64,000 nucleotides of DNA from Neobacillus drentensis NBRC 102427 (GTDB lineage Bacteria; Bacillota; Bacilli; Bacillales; Cytobacillaceae). Under the pieces are notes generated by a model. That model was not told the origin of the DNA and made no database searches. It saw only the letters and a list, made by a program, of their open reading frames with translations. Below are positions 42,697-51,611 of this stretch, piece by piece. How positions within the stretch are numbered: the stretch's first letter is position 1; every line of letters starts with the position of its first letter. The stretch lies in NCBI RefSeq assembly GCF_001591445.1, contig NZ_BCUX01000020.1:1-64000 (forward strand). Direction: 5' to 3'. A program made the translations under genes and the position numbers.

Positions 42697-43734
42697 ATGA
42701 AGAAGTTATTAGGAGCTATATTATCAGTAGTATTAATGGTTGGCCTGCTTGCAGGTTGTGTTTCTTCAAACTCTGGAACAACAAGCAAAGCTAATGGAAG
42801 TGAAAATGCTGATAAATCTGGGAAACTCAAAATTGCAGTAGTACCAAAACTAATAGGAATTCCTTATTTCAATGCATCTGAAAAAGGTGCTGTTCAAGCT
42901 GGGAAAGATTTGGGTGTTGATGTTATTTATACTGGGCCAACTGAAGCTGACGCAGCTCAACAGGTTAAAGTTATCGAGGATTTAATTAGTCAAAAAGTTG
43001 ATGTAATCGCAGTTGCACCGAATGACCAAGCAGCTTTAACTCCTGTATTAAAGAAAGCTAAAGATGCTGGAATTAAAGTAATGGACTGGGATACTCCAGC
43101 AGATCAATCAGTAGTTGATTTATCCGTGCACCAAATCGATGATGAGGCTTACGGCCGTCATATTACAAAGTCTTTAGTTGAACAAATGGGTACTGAAAAA
43201 GGCGAAATCGCTATTTTAACAGGTGGTCTTTCAGCGGCTAACTTAAATTCATGGATTGATGGGGCTAAGAAAGAGCTTGAAGAAAATTATCCTGGTCTTA
43301 AATTAGTATCTGACAAAATTGCTACAGATGAAAAACAACCAGTGGCATATCAAAAAACACTTGATTTAATCAAATCATACCCTGATTTAAAAGGTATTAT
43401 GGCATTTTCAACTATTGCTCCACTTGGTGCTGCTCAAGCGATTCAAGAAAAGGGACTTCAAGATAAAATTGCGATAATTGGTGCTAATTTACCAAAAGAT
43501 TCAATCCCATTCCTTGAAGACGGTGCTTTAGATTTAGCGATTCTCTGGGAGCCTGATAAGTTGGGTTATTTAACAGTTGCTCTTGCAAAAGATTTAGCTG
43601 AAGGTAAAATGCCACAAGATGGACAAGAAGTAAAAAATGTTGGAAAAATTGAAGTGTGGGAAGATGGTAAAACTGTCATTATGGGACCACCAACTGACTT
43701 CACGAAAGAAAATGCAGGAAATTATGATTTCTAA
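42697..43734 (+). CDS. LsrB/RhaS-like sugar-binding lipoprotein of the ABC transporter
   Basis: Extracellular substrate receptor, 345 residues. The signal peptide ends LLAGC with lipidated Cys21, followed by a Ser/Asn linker. The mature part is a type I periplasmic-binding fold. It is LsrB-like by eye: VPKLIGIPYFNASEKGA, VIYTGPTEADAAQQV, MDWDTP and the C-terminal NYDF all have close LsrB counterparts. However, the AI-2-binding Asp-Gln pair of LsrB (in TDQNQW) is replaced here by SAANLNSW, and the Pro/Ala pair also seems lost. So the ligand is probably a sugar such as a rhamnose- or allulose-like compound rather than AI-2. GAGGGGG lies 6 bases upstream. Confidence 0.88.
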   Translation: MKKLLGAILSVVLMVGLLAGCVSSNSGTTSKANGSENADKSGKLKIAVVPKLIGIPYFNASEKGAVQAGKDLGVDVIYTGPTEADAAQQVKVIEDLISQKVDVIAVAPNDQAALTPVLKKAKDAGIKVMDWDTPADQSVVDLSVHQIDDEAYGRHITKSLVEQMGTEKGEIAILTGGLSAANLNSWIDGAKKELEENYPGLKLVSDKIATDEKQPVAYQKTLDLIKSYPDLKGIMAFSTIAPLGAAQAIQEKGLQDKIAIIGANLPKDSIPFLEDGALDLAILWEPDKLGYLTVALAKDLAEGKMPQDGQEVKNVGKIEVWEDGKTVIMGPPTDFTKENAGNYDF

Positions 43735-43746
43735 AAAGCAATCTTT

Positions 43747-43785
43747 AAAGGATGTTCATAGCGATTCCGCTGGGACATCCTTTTT
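43747..43785 (+). terminator. Terminator of the island transporter operon
   Basis: AAAGGATGT (43747-43755) pairs with ACATCCTTT (43775-43783); an inner AGCG/CGCT pair closes the loop. The T run reaches 43785. Confidence 0.88.
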
Positions 43786-43858
43786 GCATATTAATAAAAA
43801 TTCACCCTGTCTTTATGATTTTATCCCTTGAAAACATCTTTTAACTTTATTTTATGGA

Positions 43859-43880
43859 TATTTTTCCTCGAAAAAACAAG
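43859..43880. repeat. Right copy of the 22-bp direct repeat flanking the sugar island
   Basis: Identical over 22 bases to 34046-34067. It lies between the island terminator and the aceB promoter, about 125 bases before aceB. The distance between copies is 9813 bases. Confidence 0.85.
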
Positions 43881-43926
43881 CTACAGGGAGTATTTACCTA
43901 TTTTTATAAAATTTTCAGAAAGGTGG

Positions 43927-43955
43927 TTCCATTTTTAAAAATCGTGTTATATAAT
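43927..43955 (+). promoter_or_regulatory. Probable aceB promoter
   Basis: A perfect TATAAT at 43950-43955 with a weak -35 TTCCAT (43927-43932), 17 bp apart. It is 48 bases before the aceB start. Confidence 0.55.
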
Positions 43956-44003
43956 ACAAAGCGTAGATAGTTGCTGTATTATAACAAAGAGGTGATGTAG
44001 TTC

Positions 44004-45596
44004 ATGTCGACGCAAACGACAGGCATTGAAGTGGTTGGGCCAGTGAAAGCCCGGTACGATGAGATACTAACACCAGAGGCATTAAACTTTATTGAAGAGT
44101 TAGAGCGAAAGTTTGGCGAAAGAAGAGTTGAACTGTTACAGTACAGGCAAAAACGCCAAGTGGAAATTAACGATGGAAAATTGCCAGATTTCCTCCCAGA
44201 AACGAAACATATCCGGCATGGTGACTGGACCATTGCTCCACTGCCGGATGACCTGCAAGATCGTCGGGTCGAAATTACCGGTCCAACCGATAGGAAAATG
44301 GTCATCAACGCTTTGAACTCAGGTGCAAAGGTGTTTATGGCTGACTGTGAAGACGCCACTTCACCGACATGGGAAAACATCGTCGAAGGACAAATCAACT
44401 TACGAGATGCGGTAAATCGAACAATATCCTTTGAAAATCCGAATGGGAAAAAATATGAGCTAAATAAAAAGACAGCTGTTCTGTTTGTACGACCACGCGG
44501 ACTGCATCTGGTAGAAAAGCATACTTTATTAGATAGCAAACCTATTTCCGGAAGTTTTTTCGATTTTGGAATGTATTTTTTCCATAATGTGAACCAGTTA
44601 CTTGCGAGGGATTCCGGGCCATATTTTTACCTGCCAAAGCTTGAAAGTCATTTGGAAGCACGGTTGTGGAATGATGTATTTGTATTTGCGCAAGAGAAGC
44701 TTGGGATTCCCAATGGAACCATTAAAGCGACTGTCTTACTAGAAACCATCATGGGCGCATTTGAAATGAACGAGATTTTATTTGAGCTAAAAGATCACTC
44801 TGCAGGATTGAATTGTGGAAGATGGGATTATATCTTCAGTTACTTGAAAAAGCTGCGTAAGCACAAGGATGTCATTTTACCCGATCGCTCGCAGGTAACG
44901 ATGACGGTTCCGTTTATGCGTTCGTATTCGCTCTTAACGATTCAAACCTGTCACCGCCGCAAGGCACCGGCAATCGGTGGAATGGCTGCCCAAATTCCAA
45001 TCCGTAACAATCCTGCTGCAAATGAGGAAGCCTTTGCCAAGGTTCGTGCGGATAAGGAACGTGAAGCCCGTGATGGACATGATGGAACATGGGTAGCACA
45101 CCCCGGTCTTGTCCCGGTAGCTCTAGAGGTTTTCAATCGTGAAATGCCGATGGCAAACCAAATCCACACGAGTAAACAACAGAAAATCACGGTGAAGGCT
45201 CAAGATTTGCTCGAATCACCAGGTGGGGCGATTACAGAAGAGGGCGTTCGTATGAATATAAATGTCGGCATCCAATATATTGCTTCGTGGCTAAGCGGCA
45301 ATGGCGCAGCCCCGATTCATAACTTGATGGAGGATGCGGCAACCGCTGAAATCTCACGGGCCCAGCTATGGCAATGGATTCGCCATCCAAAGGGGATTCT
45401 GAACGACGGACGGAAAGTAAGCGTGGAAATGTATCAGCAATACAAAGTGGAGGAATTAGAAAAAGTTAAACAGGAAATAGGTGCTGAAGCTTTTGAAGGC
45501 GGCCGATTTGATGAAGCCGTTGAACTGTTTGACAGGTTGATCTTAAATGATGAGTTTGCTGAATTTTTAACCTTACCGGGGTATGAACTTATTTAG
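44004..45596 (+). CDS. aceB: Malate synthase A
   Basis: Condenses glyoxylate with acetyl-CoA to malate in the glyoxylate shunt. The 530-residue length is that of the A isoform. Visible motifs are [14 protein letters not shown] around residues 112-125, [25 protein letters not shown] and [16 protein letters not shown] 44004 follows GAGGTGAT. It is co-directional with aceA 48 bases downstream, so the two shunt enzymes form an operon used on acetate or fatty acids. The promoter region abuts the right repeat of the sugar island. Confidence 0.96.
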   Translation: MSTQTTGIEVVGPVKARYDEILTPEALNFIEELERKFGERRVELLQYRQKRQVEINDGKLPDFLPETKHIRHGDWTIAPLPDDLQDRRVEITGPTDRKMVINALNSGAKVFMADCEDATSPTWENIVEGQINLRDAVNRTISFENPNGKKYELNKKTAVLFVRPRGLHLVEKHTLLDSKPISGSFFDFGMYFFHNVNQLLARDSGPYFYLPKLESHLEARLWNDVFVFAQEKLGIPNGTIKATVLLETIMGAFEMNEILFELKDHSAGLNCGRWDYIFSYLKKLRKHKDVILPDRSQVTMTVPFMRSYSLLTIQTCHRRKAPAIGGMAAQIPIRNNPAANEEAFAKVRADKEREARDGHDGTWVAHPGLVPVALEVFNREMPMANQIHTSKQQKITVKAQDLLESPGGAITEEGVRMNINVGIQYIASWLSGNGAAPIHNLMEDAATAEISRAQLWQWIRHPKGILNDGRKVSVEMYQQYKVEELEKVKQEIGAEAFEGGRFDEAVELFDRLILNDEFAEFLTLPGYELI

Positions 45597-45644
45597 TTTT
45601 TTTAATAAAAAAAAACTTAATAGATTACTAGGAGGAATATAAAG

Positions 45645-46928
45645 ATGACAAATTCAAGAGTAGCAAAATTACAAGAAAACTGGGAAATGGATAGCCGTTG
45701 GAATGGGATTACGAGACCATATACTGCCGAGGATGTTATTAAGTTACGCGGTTCCATTGATATTGAGCATACATTGGCTCGGAAAGGGTCAGAAAAGCTA
45801 TGGAAACTATTAAATGAAGAAGACTATGTAAATGCCCTTGGTGCCCTAACGGGGAATCAAGCCGTCCAGCAGGTAAAAGCGGGGTTAAAAGCGATTTACC
45901 TAAGCGGCTGGCAGGTAGCGGCCGACGCGAACCTATCCGGACATATGTACCCGGACCAAAGCTTATACCCGGCGAACAGTGTACCAAATGTTGTTAAAAA
46001 AATTAATCAGGCCTTGCAGCGTGCTGACCAGATTACGCATTCAGAGGGAGACAACTCGATTGATTGGTTTGCTCCAATTATCGCCGATGCAGAAGCAGGC
46101 TTCGGCGGCCAATTGAATTGTTTCGAATTAATGAAGGGGATGATTGAAGCCGGTGCATCAGGTGTGCACTTTGAAGATCAGCTTTCTTCTGAGAAAAAAT
46201 GTGGTCACTTAGGCGGGAAGGTGTTACTGCCAACGCAAACGGCGGTTCGTAATTTAATTGCCGCTCGTTTAGCTGCAGACGTTATGGGCGTTCCAACTAT
46301 TTTAGTTGCCCGGACAGATGCTAACGCGGCTGATTTAATTACTAGTGATATTGATTTGAATGATGCTCCGTTTATTACAGGCGAACGCACGGGAGAAGGG
46401 TTCTACCGAGTAAAGGCAGGGATTGACCAGGCGATTGCTCGCGGCTTAGCGTATGCCCCTTATGCAGATCTTGTATGGTGCGAAACTTCGGAGCCGAATA
46501 TCGAGGAGGCCAGACAATTTGCGGAAGCCATCCATGCGGAGTTCCCAGGAAAGATGCTCGCTTACAACTGTTCCCCATCTTTCAACTGGAAGAAGAAACT
46601 GGATCAAGAAACAATTGCGAAATTCCAAGTCGAGCTTGGCAAAATGGGCTACAAGTTCCAATTTGTAACTCTTGCAGGCTTCCACGCTCTAAACCACGGC
46701 ATGTTCGAACTTGCACGCGGATATAAAGAGCGCGGAATGGCAGCTTACTCCGAATTGCAGCAAGCTGAATTCGACAGCGAGCAATACGGCTACACGGCCA
46801 CACGTCACCAACGTGAGGTAGGTACAGGTTACTTTGACCAAGTATCTATGGTCATCACAGGTGGAACCTCATCAACAACCGCATTGAAAGGTTCGACGGA
46901 GACAGAACAATTTACAAGGAAAAACTAA
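45645..46928 (+). CDS. aceA: Isocitrate lyase
   Basis: Splits isocitrate to succinate and glyoxylate. The signature KKCGHL with catalytic Cys186 is present (residues 184-189). [12 protein letters not shown] (metal site), [14 protein letters not shown] and [13 protein letters not shown] also match the family. The protein is 427 residues, the usual short bacterial form. TAGGAGG lies 7-8 bases before ATG 45645. It is followed by a terminator at 46935. Confidence 0.97.
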   Translation: MTNSRVAKLQENWEMDSRWNGITRPYTAEDVIKLRGSIDIEHTLARKGSEKLWKLLNEEDYVNALGALTGNQAVQQVKAGLKAIYLSGWQVAADANLSGHMYPDQSLYPANSVPNVVKKINQALQRADQITHSEGDNSIDWFAPIIADAEAGFGGQLNCFELMKGMIEAGASGVHFEDQLSSEKKCGHLGGKVLLPTQTAVRNLIAARLAADVMGVPTILVARTDANAADLITSDIDLNDAPFITGERTGEGFYRVKAGIDQAIARGLAYAPYADLVWCETSEPNIEEARQFAEAIHAEFPGKMLAYNCSPSFNWKKKLDQETIAKFQVELGKMGYKFQFVTLAGFHALNHGMFELARGYKERGMAAYSELQQAEFDSEQYGYTATRHQREVGTGYFDQVSMVITGGTSSTTALKGSTETEQFTRKN

Positions 46929-46934
46929 AAGGTG

Positions 46935-46967
46935 ATCCTTCTCTCCGGGTGGAGGGAGGGATTTTTT
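46935..46967 (+). terminator. Terminator of aceBA
   Basis: ATCCTTCTCTCC (46935-46946) pairs with GGAGGGAGGGAT (46951-46962), with G-T pairs, around GGGT and followed by T residues. Confidence 0.87.
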
Positions 46968-47031
46968 GGTGAGGAACGTTTTTTAAGGTATCATCATAGA
47001 TAATAATAGCCTTTATATGGAGTTGATTTAG

Positions 47032-47469
47032 TTGAAGAAGACAACCGTTGACGAGGTCTTACAGCAAGGGATCTATGGACCGTTAGAAACAAAACCAGAT
47101 GAGCGGCGGAAATTCTTAGGGACTTTGAGAGAACGAATTGTGGTGGCTCTTACGAAAAGCCAAGTGGCAGAAACCAGCGTATATCCCCAAGTTGAGAAGC
47201 AGATGAAAGAAAGGCCACAGTCCCACCTATTCTTAAATGGAAACATGAGTTATGAAAACCTTTCAAAATATGTAAAGCTGGCCACAAAATATAAAATTGA
47301 ACATACTCTTGTAACCAATAAAGAGCACGACTCGGATATCGGCTTGGTGTTAGCCATGGATCATGCGATTGATAAAGAAGATATCTATATTACCAATAAG
47401 GAACCTGCGCCACTGCAGCAAGAAGTCAAAAAAAGCAAAGGTTTTTTTGCGAAAATCTTTAAAAAATAA
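47032..47469 (+). CDS. yueI: YueI family protein (DUF1694)
   Basis: A 145-residue soluble protein of the YueI/DUF1694 family with unknown function. The pattern L-x2-GIYGPLETKPDERRKFLGTLRERI at the start and an alternating helix-strand core (RPQSHLFLNGNMSYENLSKY) match the family. The last 20 residues are basic (KKSKGFFAKIFKK). TTG 47032 is the start, with GGAG 9 bases upstream. In B. subtilis the gene neighbours yueJ (nicotinamidase); here that gene lies 16 kb downstream. Confidence 0.85.
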   Translation: MKKTTVDEVLQQGIYGPLETKPDERRKFLGTLRERIVVALTKSQVAETSVYPQVEKQMKERPQSHLFLNGNMSYENLSKYVKLATKYKIEHTLVTNKEHDSDIGLVLAMDHAIDKEDIYITNKEPAPLQQEVKKSKGFFAKIFKK

Positions 47470-47515
47470 AGTATGTAATATCAAAGAACTTACTCGTTAA
47501 CATCGGAATTGATCA

Positions 47516-47607
47516 AGAGGGAGTCTATTCTGTCCTTATGAGAGGTTCATAAGGACAAAAAGCTCCAAGCGAGACCGCCAACTATCCTTATGAAAAGCTA
47601 AACTCCT
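47516..47607. repeat. Nested inverted-repeat element
   Basis: An 11-bp perfect hairpin, TGTCCTTATGA (47531-47541) with TCATAAGGACA (47547-47557), lies inside an outer imperfect pair (AGAGGGAGT and ACTCCTCT). A third TCCTTATGA occurs at about 47585. There is no T run on the plus strand, so it is not a simple terminator. It may be a REP-like element or an untranslated structured RNA. It fills the 145 bases between yueI and the OsmC gene. Confidence 0.6.
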
Positions 47608-47614
47608 CTATTTC

Positions 47615-48067
47615 TCATCCTGCAGCCACTTCTACCTTAGCCTGAAGCTCGATTTCAACATTCCCTTGAATCGCGCGGCTAATCATGCAGGATGCCTCCG
47701 CTTTTTTGGCCAGTCTCATAGCCATTTTAACTTCTCGGTCAGCAGCATCCGGTTTCAAGACAACATGAGGTCGATGAATGATCTTTTTATACGTGAACAC
47801 CCCATTGGTGACATCAACAATTCCTTCAGACTCCATCGTTAAGTTTTCCTTCACAAACCCACTTCGCTCCATCATTGCTGCAAGCGTGATAATATAGCAG
47901 GTTGCAGCGGCCCCCAGCAGCATCTCATCTGGATTGGTGCCGATACCCGGCCCATCCATTTCTGATGGGATGGAGATCTTTGTTATTAAATTCCCAGCTT
48001 CAATCTCGCCAACATCATTCCGTAATCCTGGCCAGCTCGCTTTTAAGTGAAAAGTATGTTCAGCCAT
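47615..48067 (-). CDS. OsmC/Ohr family protein
   Basis: A 150-residue peroxide-defence type protein (OsmC fold, SACOL1771-like). The conserved segment GTNPDEMLLGAAATCYIITLAAMM holds the first reactive Cys. The second is in KKAEASCMISRAI. Such enzymes reduce organic hydroperoxides with thiol cofactors. I chose ATG 48067, 8 bases after GGAGG; an upstream in-frame ATG at 48100 would lengthen it by 11 residues but precedes the site. It is transcribed alone, divergent from the VanZ gene. Confidence 0.88.
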   Translation of the reverse strand: MAEHTFHLKASWPGLRNDVGEIEAGNLITKISIPSEMDGPGIGTNPDEMLLGAAATCYIITLAAMMERSGFVKENLTMESEGIVDVTNGVFTYKKIIHRPHVVLKPDAADREVKMAMRLAKKAEASCMISRAIQGNVEIELQAKVEVAAG

Positions 48068-48157
48068 TCTAATTTCCTCCAATTTTAGTTTTGCTCCCAC
48101 GTGATTTGGAAAATATGATATGGTTAATTTGATATGTAAATAATGGAGCAGTGACGA

Positions 48158-48646
48158 ATGAAACTTATTTTTAAAATTACCCTTATCTTAATACTTTGTT
48201 TATATTTAGCGATTCTTTCAAAATTAATTTTGTTTAAATATATCCCGTTATCTGAAATTATTAATCATTTTAATTTTACATATGATGAATACCACTGGCG
48301 GTCGAATAATTTCGTCCCTTTTAAAACGATTAACTTTTATTTGTTTTTAGCTGATATTAATTTAAATATACGGATTGAGAACTTAGCAGGGAATATCATC
48401 GGGTTTATGCCGTTCGGATTTATCTTACCATTGCTGGCTAAAAAGTTTCAAAAACTTAGTGCCGTCATCATCTCCACCTTTTGCTTAAGCCTGACCTTTG
48501 AACTGCTGCAGCTAATATTTGAATTCGGCAGCTTTGATGTAGATGATTTAATTTTAAATACGGTTGGTGGGATCTTAGGTTACCTGCCTATTAAACTTGT
48601 ATTTCTCTTCACCCAAATGAAAACGAAAAACATGAACGTAGCATAA
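48158..48646 (+). CDS. VanZ family membrane protein
   Basis: A 162-residue protein with four to five predicted transmembrane segments and the VanZ pattern: NFVPFKTI, NLAGNIIGFMPFGFILPLL, and the E-x2-Q-x12-D-x2-D segment with FELLQLIF and SFDVDDLILNTVGGILGY. VanZ of Enterococcus gives low teicoplanin resistance; most chromosomal homologues have no known role. ATG 48158 is preceded by GGAG. It is followed 17 bases later by a zinc-ribbon protein gene. Confidence 0.88.
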   Translation: MKLIFKITLILILCLYLAILSKLILFKYIPLSEIINHFNFTYDEYHWRSNNFVPFKTINFYLFLADINLNIRIENLAGNIIGFMPFGFILPLLAKKFQKLSAVIISTFCLSLTFELLQLIFEFGSFDVDDLILNTVGGILGYLPIKLVFLFTQMKTKNMNVA

Positions 48647-48663
48647 TTTTAGGGGGCAGTTGG

Positions 48664-48921
48664 ATGGCAAAAGGATTTTTTTCACTCTTTGCGAAAAATA
48701 TTAAGAAGTCAATGGGACCGGGGCAATATCAAGCTAATGGAATACAAGTTACTTGTGTTCATTGCCAACACGACCGGTTTGAATCTGGTCACGCACAGTT
48801 AAATACGGCCTTAGCCACTTTTTTTAAATTAGACTTTGCCAATCGCTCTGCTATCACATTGACCTGCCACCGCTGTGGGTATATCCATTGGTTTAACAAA
48901 AGAGTTAATCGAATCGATTAA
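48664..48921 (+). CDS. Small zinc-ribbon protein
   Basis: An 85-residue protein with two CxxC knuckles, CVHC near residue 31 and CHRC near residue 68, the usual spacing for a zinc ribbon. The N-terminus is basic and hydrophobic (MAKGFFSLFAKNIKKSM). A DNA-binding or protein-binding role is possible, but I do not recognise a specific function. GGGGGCAG is the ribosome site. It is co-directional with the VanZ gene and ended by a two-way terminator. Confidence 0.72.
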   Translation: MAKGFFSLFAKNIKKSMGPGQYQANGIQVTCVHCQHDRFESGHAQLNTALATFFKLDFANRSAITLTCHRCGYIHWFNKRVNRID

Positions 48922-48937
48922 CATGATGATTTCAAAC

Positions 48938-48983
48938 AAAAAACCACCGTCGAATCTTTAAAAAGATCCACTGGTGGTTTTTT
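48938..48983. terminator. Bidirectional terminator between zinc-ribbon and lysozyme-like genes
   Basis: AAAAAACCACC (48938-48948) pairs with GGTGGTTTTTT (48973-48983), with an inner ATCTTT/AAGAT pair. It overlaps the last codons of the minus-strand gene. Confidence 0.88.
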
Positions 48984-49614
48984 CAGTCCCAGTTACCGGA
49001 ACCGTGTCAGCTAACAATTGAATATTTTTTGTTACTTTTGTGCTATAAGTAAAATCACCATAGCAATAAGGATAGCGAAAATTATCTTTATTGCCGCCAC
49101 AAGTATAAATGGCTGGCTTTTCTTTTACCCGCTGGAGAGAAAAGTCCTTCGCCAGTGCCTCACTGTGTTTACCGCCATGCTGTGCAACGTAGTTAATGTA
49201 CCCAATTCCCATGTTGTAGGACTGGATGATCGTCTGGAAATCTACCTTTTTCTGATTCCCATAAGTGAGAACGCGCTGAAAATGCTTTACTCCAACTTGA
49301 ATACTTTTCTTTGGATCTGTTATTGCATTTCTTGCCAAGCCCGCTGATTCCGAAGCCTGCATCGGATCCCCGCCCCGGCCGCGGCTTTCTTGCTGCATTA
49401 AAGCGACTAGTACGGTCGTATGACTTTCGAGATTATATTTTGCTAATTCATCATGTATTAAGGGACGATATTTTTTTACATCAGCAAAGGGATCAGTTTT
49501 CACTAGATCAAGAGAAGGCTGGTGTTGGAAATAATTTTGGAACATAGCTAAAGCGCAAAAAAGGACAAACAGCATGAAAAAAAGTTTGAATTTCTTCCTT
49601 TTTCGTTTTTTCAA
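48958..49614 (-). CDS. Lysozyme-like (SLT-type) cell wall hydrolase
   Basis: A 218-residue exported or membrane-anchored muramidase/transglycosylase of the lysozyme-like family found in CwlT-type proteins. A very basic N-terminus (KKRKRKKFK) and one membrane helix (residues 10-27) precede the domain. VLVALMQQESRGRGGDPMQASES contains the predicted catalytic Glu76, and IIQSYNMGIGYINY is the matching SYN motif. It may cleave peptidoglycan at the outer membrane face. Near the end it has a two-Cys loop (IYTCGGNKDNFRYPYCYGDF). It is transcribed alone. Confidence 0.85.
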   Translation of the reverse strand: MKKRKRKKFKLFFMLFVLFCALAMFQNYFQHQPSLDLVKTDPFADVKKYRPLIHDELAKYNLESHTTVLVALMQQESRGRGGDPMQASESAGLARNAITDPKKSIQVGVKHFQRVLTYGNQKKVDFQTIIQSYNMGIGYINYVAQHGGKHSEALAKDFSLQRVKEKPAIYTCGGNKDNFRYPYCYGDFTYSTKVTKNIQLLADTVPVTGTEKTTSGSF

Positions 49615-49839
49615 ATAGAATCCCTCCCTCCATGACCATTATAAGGGAAGCTGTAAAAAATGTCTGCGATAAGCTAAATGGAAAAATTTTAAGAGAGATA
49701 TAGATTTAATTTTCAAAAATTTGAAGAAAAATCGTTCCACTTGCCAATACTGATGAGGGAATCATTGCGGTAAAGCGGAAAAGTTTGGTATCATCATTAG
49801 TATTGATATGACAAGACAAATGGGATTGGGGGTTATGAT

Positions 49840-50139
49840 ATGTCACGAATTTCAAATCAGCAGGTTAAGCATGTAGCCAACCTGGCAAGATTGGCAATAA
49901 CCGAAGAAGAAACAGAAATGTTTACAAAGCAGCTGGACGCGATTATTACTTTTGCTGAACAGTTAAATGAATTGGACACGGAAAATGTGGAGCCTACATA
50001 CCATGTGCTGGATATGAAAAATGTTTTACGTGAAGATAAATCTAAACAAGGATTATCGCTAGAAGAGGTACTAAAAAATGCGCCCGAGCATCAGGATGGC
50101 CAGATTAAAGTACCATCGATTATGGGAAAGGAGGATTAA
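49840..50139 (+). CDS. gatC: Asp-tRNA(Asn)/Glu-tRNA(Gln) amidotransferase subunit C
   Basis: A 99-residue small subunit that stabilises GatA-GatB in the amidotransferase making Gln-tRNA(Gln) in organisms without GlnRS. The start [21 protein letters not shown] and the [21 protein letters not shown] segment are typical. GGGGG lies upstream of ATG 49840. It is followed by gatA after two bases, forming gatCAB as in B. subtilis. Confidence 0.95.
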   Translation: MSRISNQQVKHVANLARLAITEEETEMFTKQLDAIITFAEQLNELDTENVEPTYHVLDMKNVLREDKSKQGLSLEEVLKNAPEHQDGQIKVPSIMGKED

Positions 50140-50141
50140 CA

Positions 50142-51599
50142 GTGAGTTTATTTGATTATAAAGTTTCAGACCTACATGAATTGCTACATAAAAAGGAACT
50201 AAAAGTATCTGACCTTGTTGAAGAATCATACAAGCGAATCGGACAAGTCGAGGACAAAGTTCAGGCTTTTTTAACATTAGATGAAGAGCGCGCCCGTCAA
50301 TCAGCGAAAGCATTAGATGAGAAACTCAATACTGATGCGGCAAAAGGTTTGTTATTTGGGATGCCGATTGGACTGAAAGATAATTTAGTGACAAAAGGGC
50401 TGCGGACAACATGTGCAAGTAAAATTCTCGAAAACTTTGATCCCATTTATGATGCTACCGTCGTTCAGAAGCTGCAGCAAGCCGAAACCGTAACGATTGG
50501 CAAGTTAAATATGGATGAATTTGCGATGGGGTCATCAAATGAAAATTCCCATTTCCAAACGACGCGGAATCCATGGAATCTTGAGACGGTTCCAGGTGGT
50601 TCTTCGGGCGGGTCAGCCGCCTCTGTTGCCGCAGGTGAAGTCCTATTTTCGCTAGGTTCTGATACGGGCGGTTCGATCCGTCAGCCGGCTTCTTTCTGTG
50701 GCGTTGTTGGCTTAAAGCCGACCTATGGCCGTGTTTCTCGCTTTGGTCTCGTCGCCTTTGCGTCATCACTTGATCAAATTGGACCTATTACAAGAACGGT
50801 CGAGGACAATGCCTATCTGCTTCAAGCCATTTCCGGCTTGGACCCGATGGATTCAACTTCAGCAAATGTGGATGTTCCAAACTTTGCGAGTGCCTTAACA
50901 GGCGATGTGAAGGGCCTCAAAATTGCTGTTCCAAAAGAGTATCTTGGTGAAGGTGTCAGCGAATCCGTCCGCCAGTCTGTTTTAGATGCCTTAAAGGTAC
51001 TCGAAGGTCTCGGTGCCGTTTGGGAAGAAGTTTCCTTGCCGCACTCGAAGTATGCGCTCGCTGCATATTATTTGCTTTCTTCATCAGAAGCTTCAGCAAA
51101 CCTAGCTCGTTTCGATGGAGTCCGTTATGGATATCGTTCAAAGGATGCGGAAACATTAATTGATTTATATAAGAATTCACGATCAGAAGGCTTCGGGGAT
51201 GAAGTTAAGCGCCGAATTATGCTAGGGACCTTTGCGTTAAGTTCAGGTTACTATGATGCCTATTACAAAAAAGCACAGCAGGTTCGAACATTAATCAAGC
51301 AAGACTTTGAAAATATCTTTGCGAAATATGATGTGATTGTCGGGCCGACTACACCAACGCCTGCATTTAAAATTGGTGAAAATATTGAGGATCCATTAAC
51401 GATGTATGCCAATGATATTTTAACGATTCCTCTTAATCTTGCCGGCTTACCAGGAATTTCAGTTCCTTGCGGTTTTGATGGCGGGTTGCCACTGGGCTTA
51501 CAAATCATCGGCAAGTATTTTGATGAGGCAACCATTTATCGGACTGCACATGCGTTTGAGCAAGCAACAGACTATCATAAACAGAAACCTGGATTATAG
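50142..51599 (+). CDS. gatA: Asp/Glu-tRNA amidotransferase subunit A
   Basis: The glutaminase subunit of GatCAB, with the amidase signature. The Ser-cisSer-Lys triad is visible: Lys in [10 protein letters not shown] (near residue 79), [15 protein letters not shown] and [14 protein letters not shown] (near residue 177). The 485-residue length is normal. The start is GTG 50142 behind GGAGG. It is in one operon with gatC and gatB. Confidence 0.96.
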   Translation: MSLFDYKVSDLHELLHKKELKVSDLVEESYKRIGQVEDKVQAFLTLDEERARQSAKALDEKLNTDAAKGLLFGMPIGLKDNLVTKGLRTTCASKILENFDPIYDATVVQKLQQAETVTIGKLNMDEFAMGSSNENSHFQTTRNPWNLETVPGGSSGGSAASVAAGEVLFSLGSDTGGSIRQPASFCGVVGLKPTYGRVSRFGLVAFASSLDQIGPITRTVEDNAYLLQAISGLDPMDSTSANVDVPNFASALTGDVKGLKIAVPKEYLGEGVSESVRQSVLDALKVLEGLGAVWEEVSLPHSKYALAAYYLLSSSEASANLARFDGVRYGYRSKDAETLIDLYKNSRSEGFGDEVKRRIMLGTFALSSGYYDAYYKKAQQVRTLIKQDFENIFAKYDVIVGPTTPTPAFKIGENIEDPLTMYANDILTIPLNLAGLPGISVPCGFDGGLPLGLQIIGKYFDEATIYRTAHAFEQATDYHKQKPGL

Positions 51600-51611
51600 G
51601 GGGTGAAGACC

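Noticed and set aside
39099..43734. Autoinducer-2 (Lsr) uptake operon
   Set aside because: Gene order and fold fit, but the binding protein seems to lack key AI-2 contacts and no lsrK/F/G/R is present; sugar genes surround it.
34046..43880. Transposon, integrative element or prophage
   Set aside because: Despite the flanking direct repeat there is no integrase, transposase, inverted terminal repeat or phage gene inside, so I describe it only as an island.
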